Origin: Castellaniella sp034007085
GTDB taxonomy: Bacteria > Pseudomonadota > Gammaproteobacteria > Burkholderiales > Burkholderiaceae_B
Length of the DNA stretch: 5,002 bases
Reading direction: 5' to 3'
NCBI RefSeq assembly: GCF_034007085.1
Contig: NZ_JAVERO010000141.1
Location: 1 to 5,002 of the forward strand
Made by a program: the position numbers and the translations under genes
Part shown: positions 1-5,002 of the stretch, one piece after another
How positions within the stretch are numbered: the stretch's first letter is position 1
Layout of the letters: each line of letters opens with the position of its first letter
Notes under the pieces: model-generated
Seen by the model: the letters and a program-made list of their open reading frames with translations, nothing else
Told to the model about the DNA's origin: nothing
Databases searched by the model: none

Positions 1-1194
1 TCCGTCGACCAGGACCTCGGCGGCGCGGGGGCGTGTATTGTATTGGCTGGACATGGAGAAGGCATAGGCGCCTGCGGACAGGATGGCCAGCAGGTCGCCT
101 TGTTCCAGGGGCAGTGCGCGGCCACGCGCCAGCCAATCACCGCTTTCGCAGATTGGTCCGACGATGTCGTAGGTCTCGACCGAGGTGCCGGGTCGCGGGG
201 CGACCGGCACGACCCCGTGCCAGGCTTCGTACAGCGCAGGACGCATCAGATCGTTCATGGCGGCATCCACGATGGCGAAATTGCGTATCTCGGTGTGCTT
301 GAGGTATTCGACCCGGGTCAGCAGCACCCCCGCGTTGCCGACCAGGGACCGCCCCGGTTCGAGGATGAGTTGCAGGTGGTCCAGTCCCCGGGCCTTCAGT
401 GCGGCGAAGACCGGCGCCAGCAGGTCGGCTGGATCGGGCGGCGTCTCGTCCGTGTAGCGGATGCCCAGGCCCCCCCCCAGGTCCAGGTGTTTCAGGGCGA
501 TGCCGTCGGCTGCCAGGACATCGATCAGGTCCAGCAGTTTGTCGAGCGCGTCCAGGTAGGGGGCGATCTGGGTGATCTGGGAGCCGATATGGCAGTCCAC
601 GCCGACGATCTCCAGCCCTGGATGCTGCAGTGCCTGGCGGTACAGTTCGGGCGCCCGGCGGATGTCGATGCCGAACTTGTTTTCTTTCAGGCCGGTGGAA
701 ATATAGGGATGGGTGCGTGCATCGACATCGGGATTGACGCGCAGGGACACGGGGGCCCGCACCCCGAGTTCCCGGGCGATGTCGGCCAGGCGTTCGAGTT
801 CGGCGGCCGATTCGACGTTGAAGCATTTGATCCCGGCGGCCAATGCCTTGCGAATTTCCCAGCCTTGCTTGCCCACGCCGGAAAATACGACGCGCTCGGG
901 ACTGGCGCCTGCCGCGAGAATGCGTTCGAGTTCCCCACCCGAGACGATGTCGAAGCCGGCGCCCAGGCTCTGGAATTCGTGCAGGATAGCCAGGTTGGAA
1001 TTGGCCTTGACCCCATAGCAGATCAGCGCGTCATGCCCGACAATGGCCTGTGCGTAGCGCTGCCAGGCGGCGCGCAGCGCGGTACGGGAATAGACGTACA
1101 GGGGCGTCCCGTAGCGGTCGGCAAGTTCGGGCAGCGGGATGTCTTCGGCATGCAGGATGCCGTCCCGGAGAGGGAACTGGAGATCGGCAATCAT
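1..1194 (-). CDS. lysA: Diaminopimelate decarboxylase LysA, C-terminus cut by the left window edge
   Basis: This cytosolic PLP enzyme decarboxylates meso-diaminopimelate to L-lysine, the last step of lysine synthesis. The frame is open from the ATG at 1194 to the edge, giving 398 residues. The family is usually about 415-420 long, so only some 20 residues are missing. Visible motifs in order are YGVKAN (60-65, with K63 the expected PLP Schiff-base lysine), FDIVSGGE (81-88), CHIGSQ (201-206), the glycine loop LGGGLG (239-244), EPGRSLVGNAG (279-289), CESGDWLARGR (350-360, with C350 and E351 at the active site) and GAYAFSMSSQYN (375-386). The first two-thirds form the alanine-racemase-like barrel and the rest the beta domain. 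The start gives the normal family N-terminus (RDGILHAEDIPLPELA). No Shine-Dalgarno is seen, and the start lies 5 nt after the lptM stop, so translation is probably coupled. A G9 run encodes the glycine loop. Identification is essentially certain. Confidence 0.97.
   Translation of the reverse strand, partial: MIADLQFPLRDGILHAEDIPLPELADRYGTPLYVYSRTALRAAWQRYAQAIVGHDALICYGVKANSNLAILHEFQSLGAGFDIVSGGELERILAAGASPERVVFSGVGKQGWEIRKALAAGIKCFNVESAAELERLADIARELGVRAPVSLRVNPDVDARTHPYISTGLKENKFGIDIRRAPELYRQALQHPGLEIVGVDCHIGSQITQIAPYLDALDKLLDLIDVLAADGIALKHLDLGGGLGIRYTDETPPDPADLLAPVFAALKARGLDHLQLILEPGRSLVGNAGVLLTRVEYLKHTEIRNFAIVDAAMNDLMRPALYEAWHGVVPVAPRPGTSVETYDIVGPICESGDWLARGRALPLEQGDLLAILSAGAYAFSMSSQYNTRPRAAEVLVDG
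470..478. repeat. Mononucleotide tract (G9 on the coding strand) inside lysA
   Basis: Nine consecutive C on the plus strand read as G9 in lysA and encode the glycine loop of LGGGLG (residues 239-244). Other synonymous glycine codons were available, so the run is longer than the protein requires. Confidence 0.95.
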
Positions 1195-1199
1195 GAAGG

Positions 1200-1394
1200 T
1201 CAGGGCTGAGAGGCGGGCTGCGGAGCCGGTGCGGACGCCGGTGGCAGTGTGGGCGGCGCCGCCAGGGTGGCGTCGGCTGGTGGCGGATCGGGCAGGCGCA
1301 GGTCGCCCTTCATGCCGCAACCGGCCAGCGCCAGCGCCAGGAGGGTGCCGGCCAGAATGCGTGTGAGGGAGGAGAGCAAGGGGCGAGTCGTCAT
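1200..1394 (-). CDS. lptM: LptM-type small outer-membrane lipoprotein (YifL/LppL family)
   Basis: This 64-residue protein has a lipoprotein signal peptide. It has a short basic N-terminus (R4, R12), a hydrophobic core of about residues 13-24, and a lipobox L-A-G-C with C26 as the predicted lipidated cysteine. The mature protein begins CGMKGDLRLPDPPP, matching the CGxKGxLxxP signature of the YifL/LptM family. It then continues as a low-complexity Pro/Ala tail. In E. coli LptM binds and stabilises LptD during its disulfide-dependent assembly; the same role here is inferred from family and context. The residue after the cysteine is G rather than D, which fits outer-membrane sorting. Its ATG shares one base with the mrcA stop (TGATG) and no Shine-Dalgarno is seen, pointing to reinitiation after mrcA. 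Next to lysA, this tiny lipoprotein is typical of proteobacteria. Confidence 0.9.
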   Translation of the reverse strand: MTTRPLLSSLTRILAGTLLALALAGCGMKGDLRLPDPPPADATLAAPPTLPPASAPAPQPASQP

Positions 1395-3856
1395 CAGAAG
1401 GGCACGCGGACGGGTTGGGGGATGGCGGCGTCGGAATCGGCATCGGCGCCGGAGGTGGATTCGCCGCGCAGGCGATCCAGCAGCGATCCGATGCCGTCCA
1501 GGCCGTCGGCGGGTGCGCCGGGCGCGGGGTCTCCTGGCGCAGGCAGCCCGACCCGGGCGATGGCAGTGCCCGGGGGGAACTCGGAGAAATAGAAATCGCC
1601 ATCGATGCGTGTCAGGCCACTGGGCAGTGGGCCGAGCGGGATTTCCGGCTGGCCCGCCAGGGCGGCACGCATGTAGTCCACCCAGATGGGCAGGGCGGCG
1701 CCGCCACCGGTTTCGCTTTGGCCCATGGACCTGGGCTGATCGAATCCCATCCAGGCCACGGCGACCAGTTTCGGGGTGAAACCGGCGAACCAGGCGTCCT
1801 GAGAATCATTGGTGGTGCCGGTCTTGCCGCCGATGTCGTTGCGCTTGAGTTCGCGGCGCGCGCGCGCGCCGGTCCCGTAGGTGGCGACGCCGCGCAGCAT
1901 GTCGTCCATGACATAGGCTGTGCGCGGATCGATCACGCGTGCCAGGGTGTCACCGGCCACGGTTGGGCGAGAACGCATGATGACCTTGCCGGTGCTGTCG
2001 GTGACGTAGTCGATCAGGTAGGGGGGCACGCGGTAGCCGCCGTTGGCGAAGACCGCATATCCGCCGGCCAGCTGCAGTGGCGTCACGCTGCCGGCGCCCA
2101 GGGCCAGCGGCAGCACGGCAGGCTGGCGCGAGCGGTCGAAGCCGAAACGGGTCACGTAGTCCTGTACGTACTGGGGCCCTACCGCCTGCATGATGCGGAT
2201 CGAGACCATGTTCTTGGACTTGTACAGACCCTGCCGCATGGTGAGCATGGGTTCGTAGGACCGGCCATAGTTCTTGGGGTTCCAGGCCTTGGATCCGGTC
2301 TGCTCGGCTGTCAGGGAAAACGGCTCGTCCGAAATCTGCGTGGCGGGCGTCAGGCCGCGTTCCAGGGCCGAGGCGTAGATGAAGGGTTTGAAGGATGAAC
2401 CCGGCTGGCGCCATGCCTGGGTGACCCGGTTGAACTTGCCCTCGTCGAAATCGAAACCGCCCACCATGGCCCGGATGGCACCGTCCTGGGTGCTCAGTGA
2501 GACCAGGGCGGCCTGGATGGCGGGTTTGTTGATGAGTTCCCAGTAGTCGGCCGTCTTGTGTACGTAGACGACCGAGCCGCGCCGGATGCGCACGGATTCC
2601 TTGGCATTGGGCACCAGGCCGCGTGCCACGACGCGCAAGGCGCGCTTGTCGGTGATGTCGATGATCTGGCTGGCGCTGCGCGCGACGCGGACCTCGGTCG
2701 GGCTGGCCGACAGGACGATGCCGATGAGCAGATCGCCATTGTCCGGGTGTTTTTCCTGCTGCTCGTCGATCAGATCGTTGAGCGCCTCGGGGTCGGACTC
2801 GATGTTCTTGGGCAGGTCGATGTTGTCTTCGGGGCCGGTGTAGGGCGCGCGGCGGGTGTAGTCCAGAATGCCTTCGCGCACCGCCTGGTAGGCGGCTTCC
2901 TGGTCTTTGGAGTGGATGGTGGTGTAGATGTTGAAGCCGCGCGAATAGATGTCGTCCTGGTAGACGCCGTACAGCAGCTGGCGGGCCAGTTCCGCCGGAT
3001 AGTCGCCGTGCAGGCCGTAGCGTCCGCCGGGAGTATTGGCCGCCGAGCGGATCACGATGGGCTGTTCCATGGCGTGCTGGTATTCCGCTTCCGTCAGGTA
3101 GCCCAGGTTGCGCATGCGGCCCAGTACATAGGCCTGGCGCGACTTGGCGCGTTCGAAATTGGCGATCGGGTTGAAGCGCGACGGGGCCTTGGGGATGCCG
3201 GCCAGCATGGCGGCCTCGGCCGGAGTGATTTCGGCCAGCGGCTTGCCGAAGTAGGTGCGGCTGGCGGCGGCAAAGCCGTAGGCCCGGTGCCCCAGGAAGA
3301 TCTGGTTCATGTAGAGATCGAGGATCTGATCCTTGGTCAGGGTGGCCTCGATCTTGAAGGTCAGCAGCAGCTCGTAGAATTTGCGCGTGTAGGTCTTTTC
3401 CGACGACAGGTAGAAATTGCGCGCCACTTGCATGGTGATGGTGCTGGCGCCCTGCGTCTTGGACATGTGAATGGTGTTGGCCAGGGCGGCGCGCAGCACG
3501 CCTGCCCAGTCGATGCCGCCGTGCTGGTAGAAGCGATCGTCCTCGGCCGCCAGGATGGCGGATTTCATGACGTCCGGGATTTCGTCGAAGCGCAGGACGT
3601 TGCGGCGTTCTTCGCCGAATTCACCGATCAGGACCTTGTCGGCCGTGTAGATGCGCAGCGGCACGCGGGGCCGGTAGTCGATCATCGCCGTCAGGTCCGG
3701 CAGGTTGGGCCAGGCCAGGGCCAGCGCCAGACTCATGAGCAGCGCTCCGCACAGGCCCAGGCCGGTGAACAGCACGATCGCCTTGAGGATCAGTCGCGTG
3801 AACCAGGAACGGGTCGCCGGTGCCTTCTGCTTGGAGGAGGTTTTGGTGGATTTCAT
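1394..3856 (-). CDS. mrcA: Penicillin-binding protein 1A (bifunctional glycosyltransferase/transpeptidase)
   Basis: This 820-residue class A PBP (also called ponA) polymerises lipid II into glycan strands and cross-links the peptides on the periplasmic face of the inner membrane. A basic N-terminus precedes one membrane anchor (about residues 22-49). The GT51 domain follows, with EDDRFYQHGGID (105-116, E105 the expected catalytic base), GASTITMQVARN (136-147) and KFYELLLTFKIE (159-170). A linker/OB-like region fills roughly 320-440. The transpeptidase domain carries SSFK (487-490, S487 the acylated serine), SKN (547-549) and KTGTT (678-682). Length fits PBP1A (about 800-850). The tail from about residue 770 is rich in Pro, Gly, Ala and Asp and probably disordered. 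The frame is open further upstream to 4249, but that extension runs antisense through aroK. The ATG at 3856 directly precedes the basic, membrane-anchor N-terminus, so I chose it. No clear Shine-Dalgarno is present. The gene is first in an operon with lptM and lysA and divergent from aroK. Confidence 0.97.
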   Translation of the reverse strand: MKSTKTSSKQKAPATRSWFTRLILKAIVLFTGLGLCGALLMSLALALAWPNLPDLTAMIDYRPRVPLRIYTADKVLIGEFGEERRNVLRFDEIPDVMKSAILAAEDDRFYQHGGIDWAGVLRAALANTIHMSKTQGASTITMQVARNFYLSSEKTYTRKFYELLLTFKIEATLTKDQILDLYMNQIFLGHRAYGFAAASRTYFGKPLAEITPAEAAMLAGIPKAPSRFNPIANFERAKSRQAYVLGRMRNLGYLTEAEYQHAMEQPIVIRSAANTPGGRYGLHGDYPAELARQLLYGVYQDDIYSRGFNIYTTIHSKDQEAAYQAVREGILDYTRRAPYTGPEDNIDLPKNIESDPEALNDLIDEQQEKHPDNGDLLIGIVLSASPTEVRVARSASQIIDITDKRALRVVARGLVPNAKESVRIRRGSVVYVHKTADYWELINKPAIQAALVSLSTQDGAIRAMVGGFDFDEGKFNRVTQAWRQPGSSFKPFIYASALERGLTPATQISDEPFSLTAEQTGSKAWNPKNYGRSYEPMLTMRQGLYKSKNMVSIRIMQAVGPQYVQDYVTRFGFDRSRQPAVLPLALGAGSVTPLQLAGGYAVFANGGYRVPPYLIDYVTDSTGKVIMRSRPTVAGDTLARVIDPRTAYVMDDMLRGVATYGTGARARRELKRNDIGGKTGTTNDSQDAWFAGFTPKLVAVAWMGFDQPRSMGQSETGGGAALPIWVDYMRAALAGQPEIPLGPLPSGLTRIDGDFYFSEFPPGTAIARVGLPAPGDPAPGAPADGLDGIGSLLDRLRGESTSGADADSDAAIPQPVRVPF
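1856..1869. repeat. (GC)7 dinucleotide tract inside mrcA
   Basis: Fourteen bases of strictly alternating G and C encode the GARAR segment of PBP1A, about a dozen residues before the KTG motif. The tract is in frame and the gene is intact. Confidence 0.95.
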
Positions 3857-3931
3857 CAGAGGCGATTGTAAGCCCTGGCCGGATCGGGCCCGGATGCTGG
3901 AACGGGGTCTGTGTAACAGGATGTGCGCGGC

Positions 3932-3965
3932 CAGCCGATCAGCAGGCTGGCTGATGCATCGGCTG
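3932..3965. repeat. Imperfect inverted repeat next to the divergent promoter
   Basis: The left arm CAGCCGATCAGC (3932-3943) pairs with GCTGAT (3950-3955) and then CGGCTG (3960-3965). The loop is AGGCTG and a 4-nt bulge, GCAT, sits on the right arm. That gives 12 base pairs in total. It ends two bases before the extended -10 of aroK and would lie at the 5' end of an mrcA transcript started at the opposing -10. It could be an operator for a dimeric regulator or an RNA stem-loop in the mrcA leader. No poly-T run follows, so it is not a typical terminator. Confidence 0.5.
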
Positions 3966-3969
3966 ATGC
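3949..3969 (+). repeat. Short direct repeat GGCTGATGC, two copies 12 bp apart
   Basis: GGCTGATGC occurs at 3949-3957 and again at 3961-3969, with starts 12 bp apart. The second copy supplies the TGC of the aroK extended -10. The spacing is close to one helical turn, so paired protein binding is possible, but the repeat is short and partly shares bases with the inverted repeat arms. Confidence 0.45.
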
Positions 3970-3975
3970 GATAAT
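3967..3975 (+). promoter_or_regulatory. Candidate extended -10 promoter of aroK-aroB
   Basis: The bases TGCGATAAT form an extended -10 (TG, one spacer base, then GATAAT, which matches TATAAT at five of six positions). No good -35 is seen 16-18 bp upstream, which is acceptable for an extended -10 sigma-70 promoter. The predicted start near 3982 lies about 24 nt before the aroK ATG at 4006. The call is by eye. Confidence 0.55.
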
Positions 3976-3976
3976 A
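3971..3976 (-). promoter_or_regulatory. Candidate -10 element for the mrcA-lptM-lysA operon
   Basis: Read on the minus strand, these bases are TATTAT, five of six matches to TATAAT. They almost exactly overlap the aroK -10 on the other strand. No good -35 or TGn extension is visible. The predicted start near 3964 would leave an mrcA leader of about 108 nt and would place the inverted repeat at 3932-3965 at the start of the transcript. This is weaker than the aroK call. Confidence 0.35.
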
Positions 3977-4005
3977 CACGCAAACGAACAGTCTGATGCC
4001 CCGCC

Positions 4006-4599
4006 ATGACCCTGGAATGCGCCCCCGATTCGATGCCGAATCCCCCTGATGGGCGGGACGGTGCGCGGTCGATTTTCCTGGTCGGGATGATGGGGGTGGG
4101 CAAGACCACGATCGGCCGCCAGCTGGCGGCCGCGCTGGGGCGCAAATTCGTCGATCTGGATCATGCCATCGAGGCCCGTTGCGGGGTCCGCATCGCGACC
4201 ATCTTCGACATCGAGGGCGAGGCGGGTTTCCGCCGCCGCGAAACCGCATCCCTGGACGAATATACGCGCCGGTCCGGTCTGGTGCTGGCGACGGGCGGCG
4301 GGGCCGTGCTGGCCGCCGAAAATCGCCACATGCTGCGCACGCGTGGCTGCGTCGTCTACCTGCGGGCAGGGGCCGACGAACTCTACCGGCGTGTGGCGCG
4401 GGATCGCAGCCGGCCTTTGCTGCGCACCGAAAATCCCCGGCAGCGCATCGTCGACCTGCTCGCCCAGCGCGAACCGCTCTATGAAAGCGTGGCCGAAATC
4501 ACGCTGGACACGGGCGACCAGCCGGTCGCCCAGGTGCTGCGCAATCTGCTGCCGCTGCTGCCGGCTTCGGCGGCGGCCAGGGCCCCTCTCACGGAATAG
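4006..4599 (+). CDS. aroK: Shikimate kinase AroK
   Basis: This cytosolic P-loop kinase phosphorylates shikimate at the 3-hydroxyl using ATP, the fifth step of the shikimate pathway. The 197-residue product shows the Walker A loop GMMGVGKT (27-34, K33 and T34), the shikimate-contacting FVDLDHAIE (D50, D52), IFDIEGEAGFRRRE (66-79, with R76 binding shikimate), the GGG loop (97-99), the lid RPLL with R136, and QREPLYE with R155. All expected catalytic and binding residues are present. Family members are usually about 170-180 long. The surplus is an N-terminal stretch of about 20 polar residues before SIFLVG and a short Ala/Leu-rich tail. The in-frame ATG at 4033 (M10) is a possible alternative start; neither start has a clear Shine-Dalgarno. 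The gene heads an operon with aroB and diverges from mrcA. A 20-bp perfect palindrome lies at 4113-4132. Confidence 0.96.
   Translation: MTLECAPDSMPNPPDGRDGARSIFLVGMMGVGKTTIGRQLAAALGRKFVDLDHAIEARCGVRIATIFDIEGEAGFRRRETASLDEYTRRSGLVLATGGGAVLAAENRHMLRTRGCVVYLRAGADELYRRVARDRSRPLLRTENPRQRIVDLLAQREPLYESVAEITLDTGDQPVAQVLRNLLPLLPASAAARAPLTE
4113..4132. repeat. 20-bp perfect palindrome inside aroK
   Basis: The half-site CGGCCGCCAG is followed without a gap by its exact reverse complement, giving a 20-bp palindrome with CAGCTG at its centre and CGGCCG at each end. It falls in the codons for the residues just after the Walker A loop (about residues 36-43), where GRQLAA-type sequence is common in the family. 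Protein constraint plus high GC could therefore have produced it. Confidence 0.9.
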
Positions 4600-4601
4600 G
4601 A
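4598..4601 (+). promoter_or_regulatory. Ribosome binding site of aroB
   Basis: AGGA overlaps the aroK TAG stop and sits four bases before the aroB ATG at 4606. It is the only recognisable Shine-Dalgarno motif at any of the five gene starts in the window, and it supports the chosen aroB start. Confidence 0.6.
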
Positions 4602-4605
4602 ATCC

Positions 4606-5002
4606 ATGCATACAGTCCAGGTCGAGACCCCCGGCGGACACTATCCCATCCATATCGGCGCGGGGCGGCTGGACGCCGTCGCGGACAGCATTCCGGCCGA
4701 CGCTACGGCGATCGCCGTCGTCACCAACACCACGGTGGACGCCCTGTACGGCGCGCGGCTGCGCGCGGCACTGCAGGCCACCGGCAAGCCGCTGCTGTCC
4801 ATTGAACTGCCCGACGGCGAGCAATACAAGACCTGGGAATCCCTGGACCGCATCTTCGACGCGCTGCTGGCGGCGACCCTGGATCGCAAGGCCGTGCTGG
4901 TGGCCCTGGGCGGCGGGGTGGTGGGCGACGTCTGCGGTTTCGCGGCCGCGTGCTATATGCGCGGCGTCCGTTTCATCCAGGTGCCCACCACTTTGCTGGC
5001 CC
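4606..5002 (+). CDS. aroB: 3-dehydroquinate synthase AroB, N-terminal part only (cut by the right window edge)
   Basis: This NAD-dependent, metal-binding cytosolic enzyme converts DAHP to 3-dehydroquinate, the second step of the shikimate pathway. Only the first 132 residues are in the window; the family is about 360 long, so the metal-binding C-terminal domain is out of view. Visible motifs are DGEQYKT (70-76), the dinucleotide-binding loop ALGGGVVGDVCGFAA (100-114) and RGVRFIQVPTTLLA (119-132), all signatures of AroB. The usual alanine in the GDxAGF segment is cysteine here (C110). The ATG lies 6 nt after the aroK stop, and an AGGA motif precedes it by four bases. The aroK-aroB order is a conserved operon in beta- and gammaproteobacteria. 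Confidence 0.97.
   Translation, partial: MHTVQVETPGGHYPIHIGAGRLDAVADSIPADATAIAVVTNTTVDALYGARLRAALQATGKPLLSIELPDGEQYKTWESLDRIFDALLAATLDRKAVLVALGGGVVGDVCGFAAACYMRGVRFIQVPTTLLA

Larger units (their letters stand above)
3857..4005. promoter_or_regulatory. Divergent mrcA/aroK intergenic promoter region
   Basis: This 149-bp gap is the only substantial non-coding stretch in the window, and it must hold the start signals of both divergent operons. It contains an AT-richer patch near 3970-3990 in an otherwise GC-rich sequence, a -10-like element on each strand over that patch, and an imperfect inverted repeat at 3932-3965. If transcription starts about 7 nt past each -10, aroK would have a leader of about 24 nt and mrcA one of about 108 nt. 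I see no riboswitch-like or tRNA-like structure, no small ORF with a good start, and no terminator. Confidence 0.75.

Noticed and set aside
43..1209. Long plus-strand open frame (388 codons) antisense to lysA
   Set aside because: It lies opposite a clear lysA with all catalytic motifs. Its translation resembles no family I know. Long antisense open frames are expected in GC-rich genes.
1415..2398. Plus-strand open frame (327 codons) antisense to mrcA
   Set aside because: It covers the transpeptidase codons of mrcA on the other strand. The Gly/Ala/Val/Asp-rich composition is typical of a complementary-strand shadow, with no motif or start signal.
3865..3870. TACAAT on the minus strand as the mrcA -10
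   Set aside because: It matches the -10 consensus well but lies 8 nt before the mrcA ATG, so the transcript would be essentially leaderless, and no -35 is present at the right distance.
2558..3871. Plus-strand open frame (437 codons) antisense to the N-terminal half of mrcA
   Set aside because: Same reasoning: it mirrors the GT51 and linker codons, has no recognisable domain and has no ribosome binding site.
3932..3965. The inverted repeat as a Rho-independent terminator
   Set aside because: There is no T-run on either strand after the stem, and it lies between divergent gene starts where no transcript needs to end.
3857..4249. N-terminal extension of the mrcA frame
   Set aside because: The frame is open to 4249 but the extra residues are Arg/Pro/Gly-rich, run antisense through aroK and cross the promoter region. 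The ATG at 3856 precedes a normal basic/membrane-anchor N-terminus.
3856..4824. Minus-strand open frame (322 codons) antisense to aroK and the start of aroB
   Set aside because: It opposes two well-identified enzymes and shows no domain of its own.

Overview
This 5 kb window is a conserved housekeeping segment from a GC-rich proteobacterium. The proteins read like those of the Burkholderiales, most plausibly Alcaligenaceae (Bordetella/Achromobacter/Castellaniella-like). That placement rests on my recollection of gene content and protein style and was not tested by a search. I see no mobile element, CRISPR array, rRNA, tRNA or phage gene, and no sign of recent transfer. Nearly every base is coding.

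The layout is two divergent groups around a 149-bp intergenic region (3857-4005). On the minus strand, reading leftward, are mrcA/ponA (class A penicillin-binding protein 1A, 3856-1394), lptM (small outer-membrane lipoprotein, 1394-1200) and lysA (diaminopimelate decarboxylase, from 1194 and cut by the left edge after 398 codons). mrcA and lptM overlap by one base (TGATG) and lptM and lysA are 5 nt apart, so this looks like one tightly coupled operon. On the plus strand are aroK (shikimate kinase, 4006-4599) and aroB (3-dehydroquinate synthase, from 4606 and cut by the right edge after 132 codons), 6 nt apart.

The left operon is themed on the cell envelope and meso-diaminopimelate. PBP1A polymerises and cross-links peptidoglycan containing meso-DAP. 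LysA diverts meso-DAP to lysine. LptM is known to help LptD assemble for LPS export. The right operon supplies two steps of the shikimate pathway to chorismate and aromatic amino acids. The intergenic region holds overlapping, oppositely oriented -10-like elements (GATAAT on plus, TATTAT on minus), with a 34-nt imperfect inverted repeat directly beside them. This is the most interesting non-coding structure here. Other points worth checking are a 20-bp perfect palindrome inside aroK, a G9 tract in lysA, a (GC)7 tract in mrcA, and the apparent absence of cyaY and pilMNOPQ, which I recall lying in this neighbourhood in related genomes. I found no convincing undescribed system.
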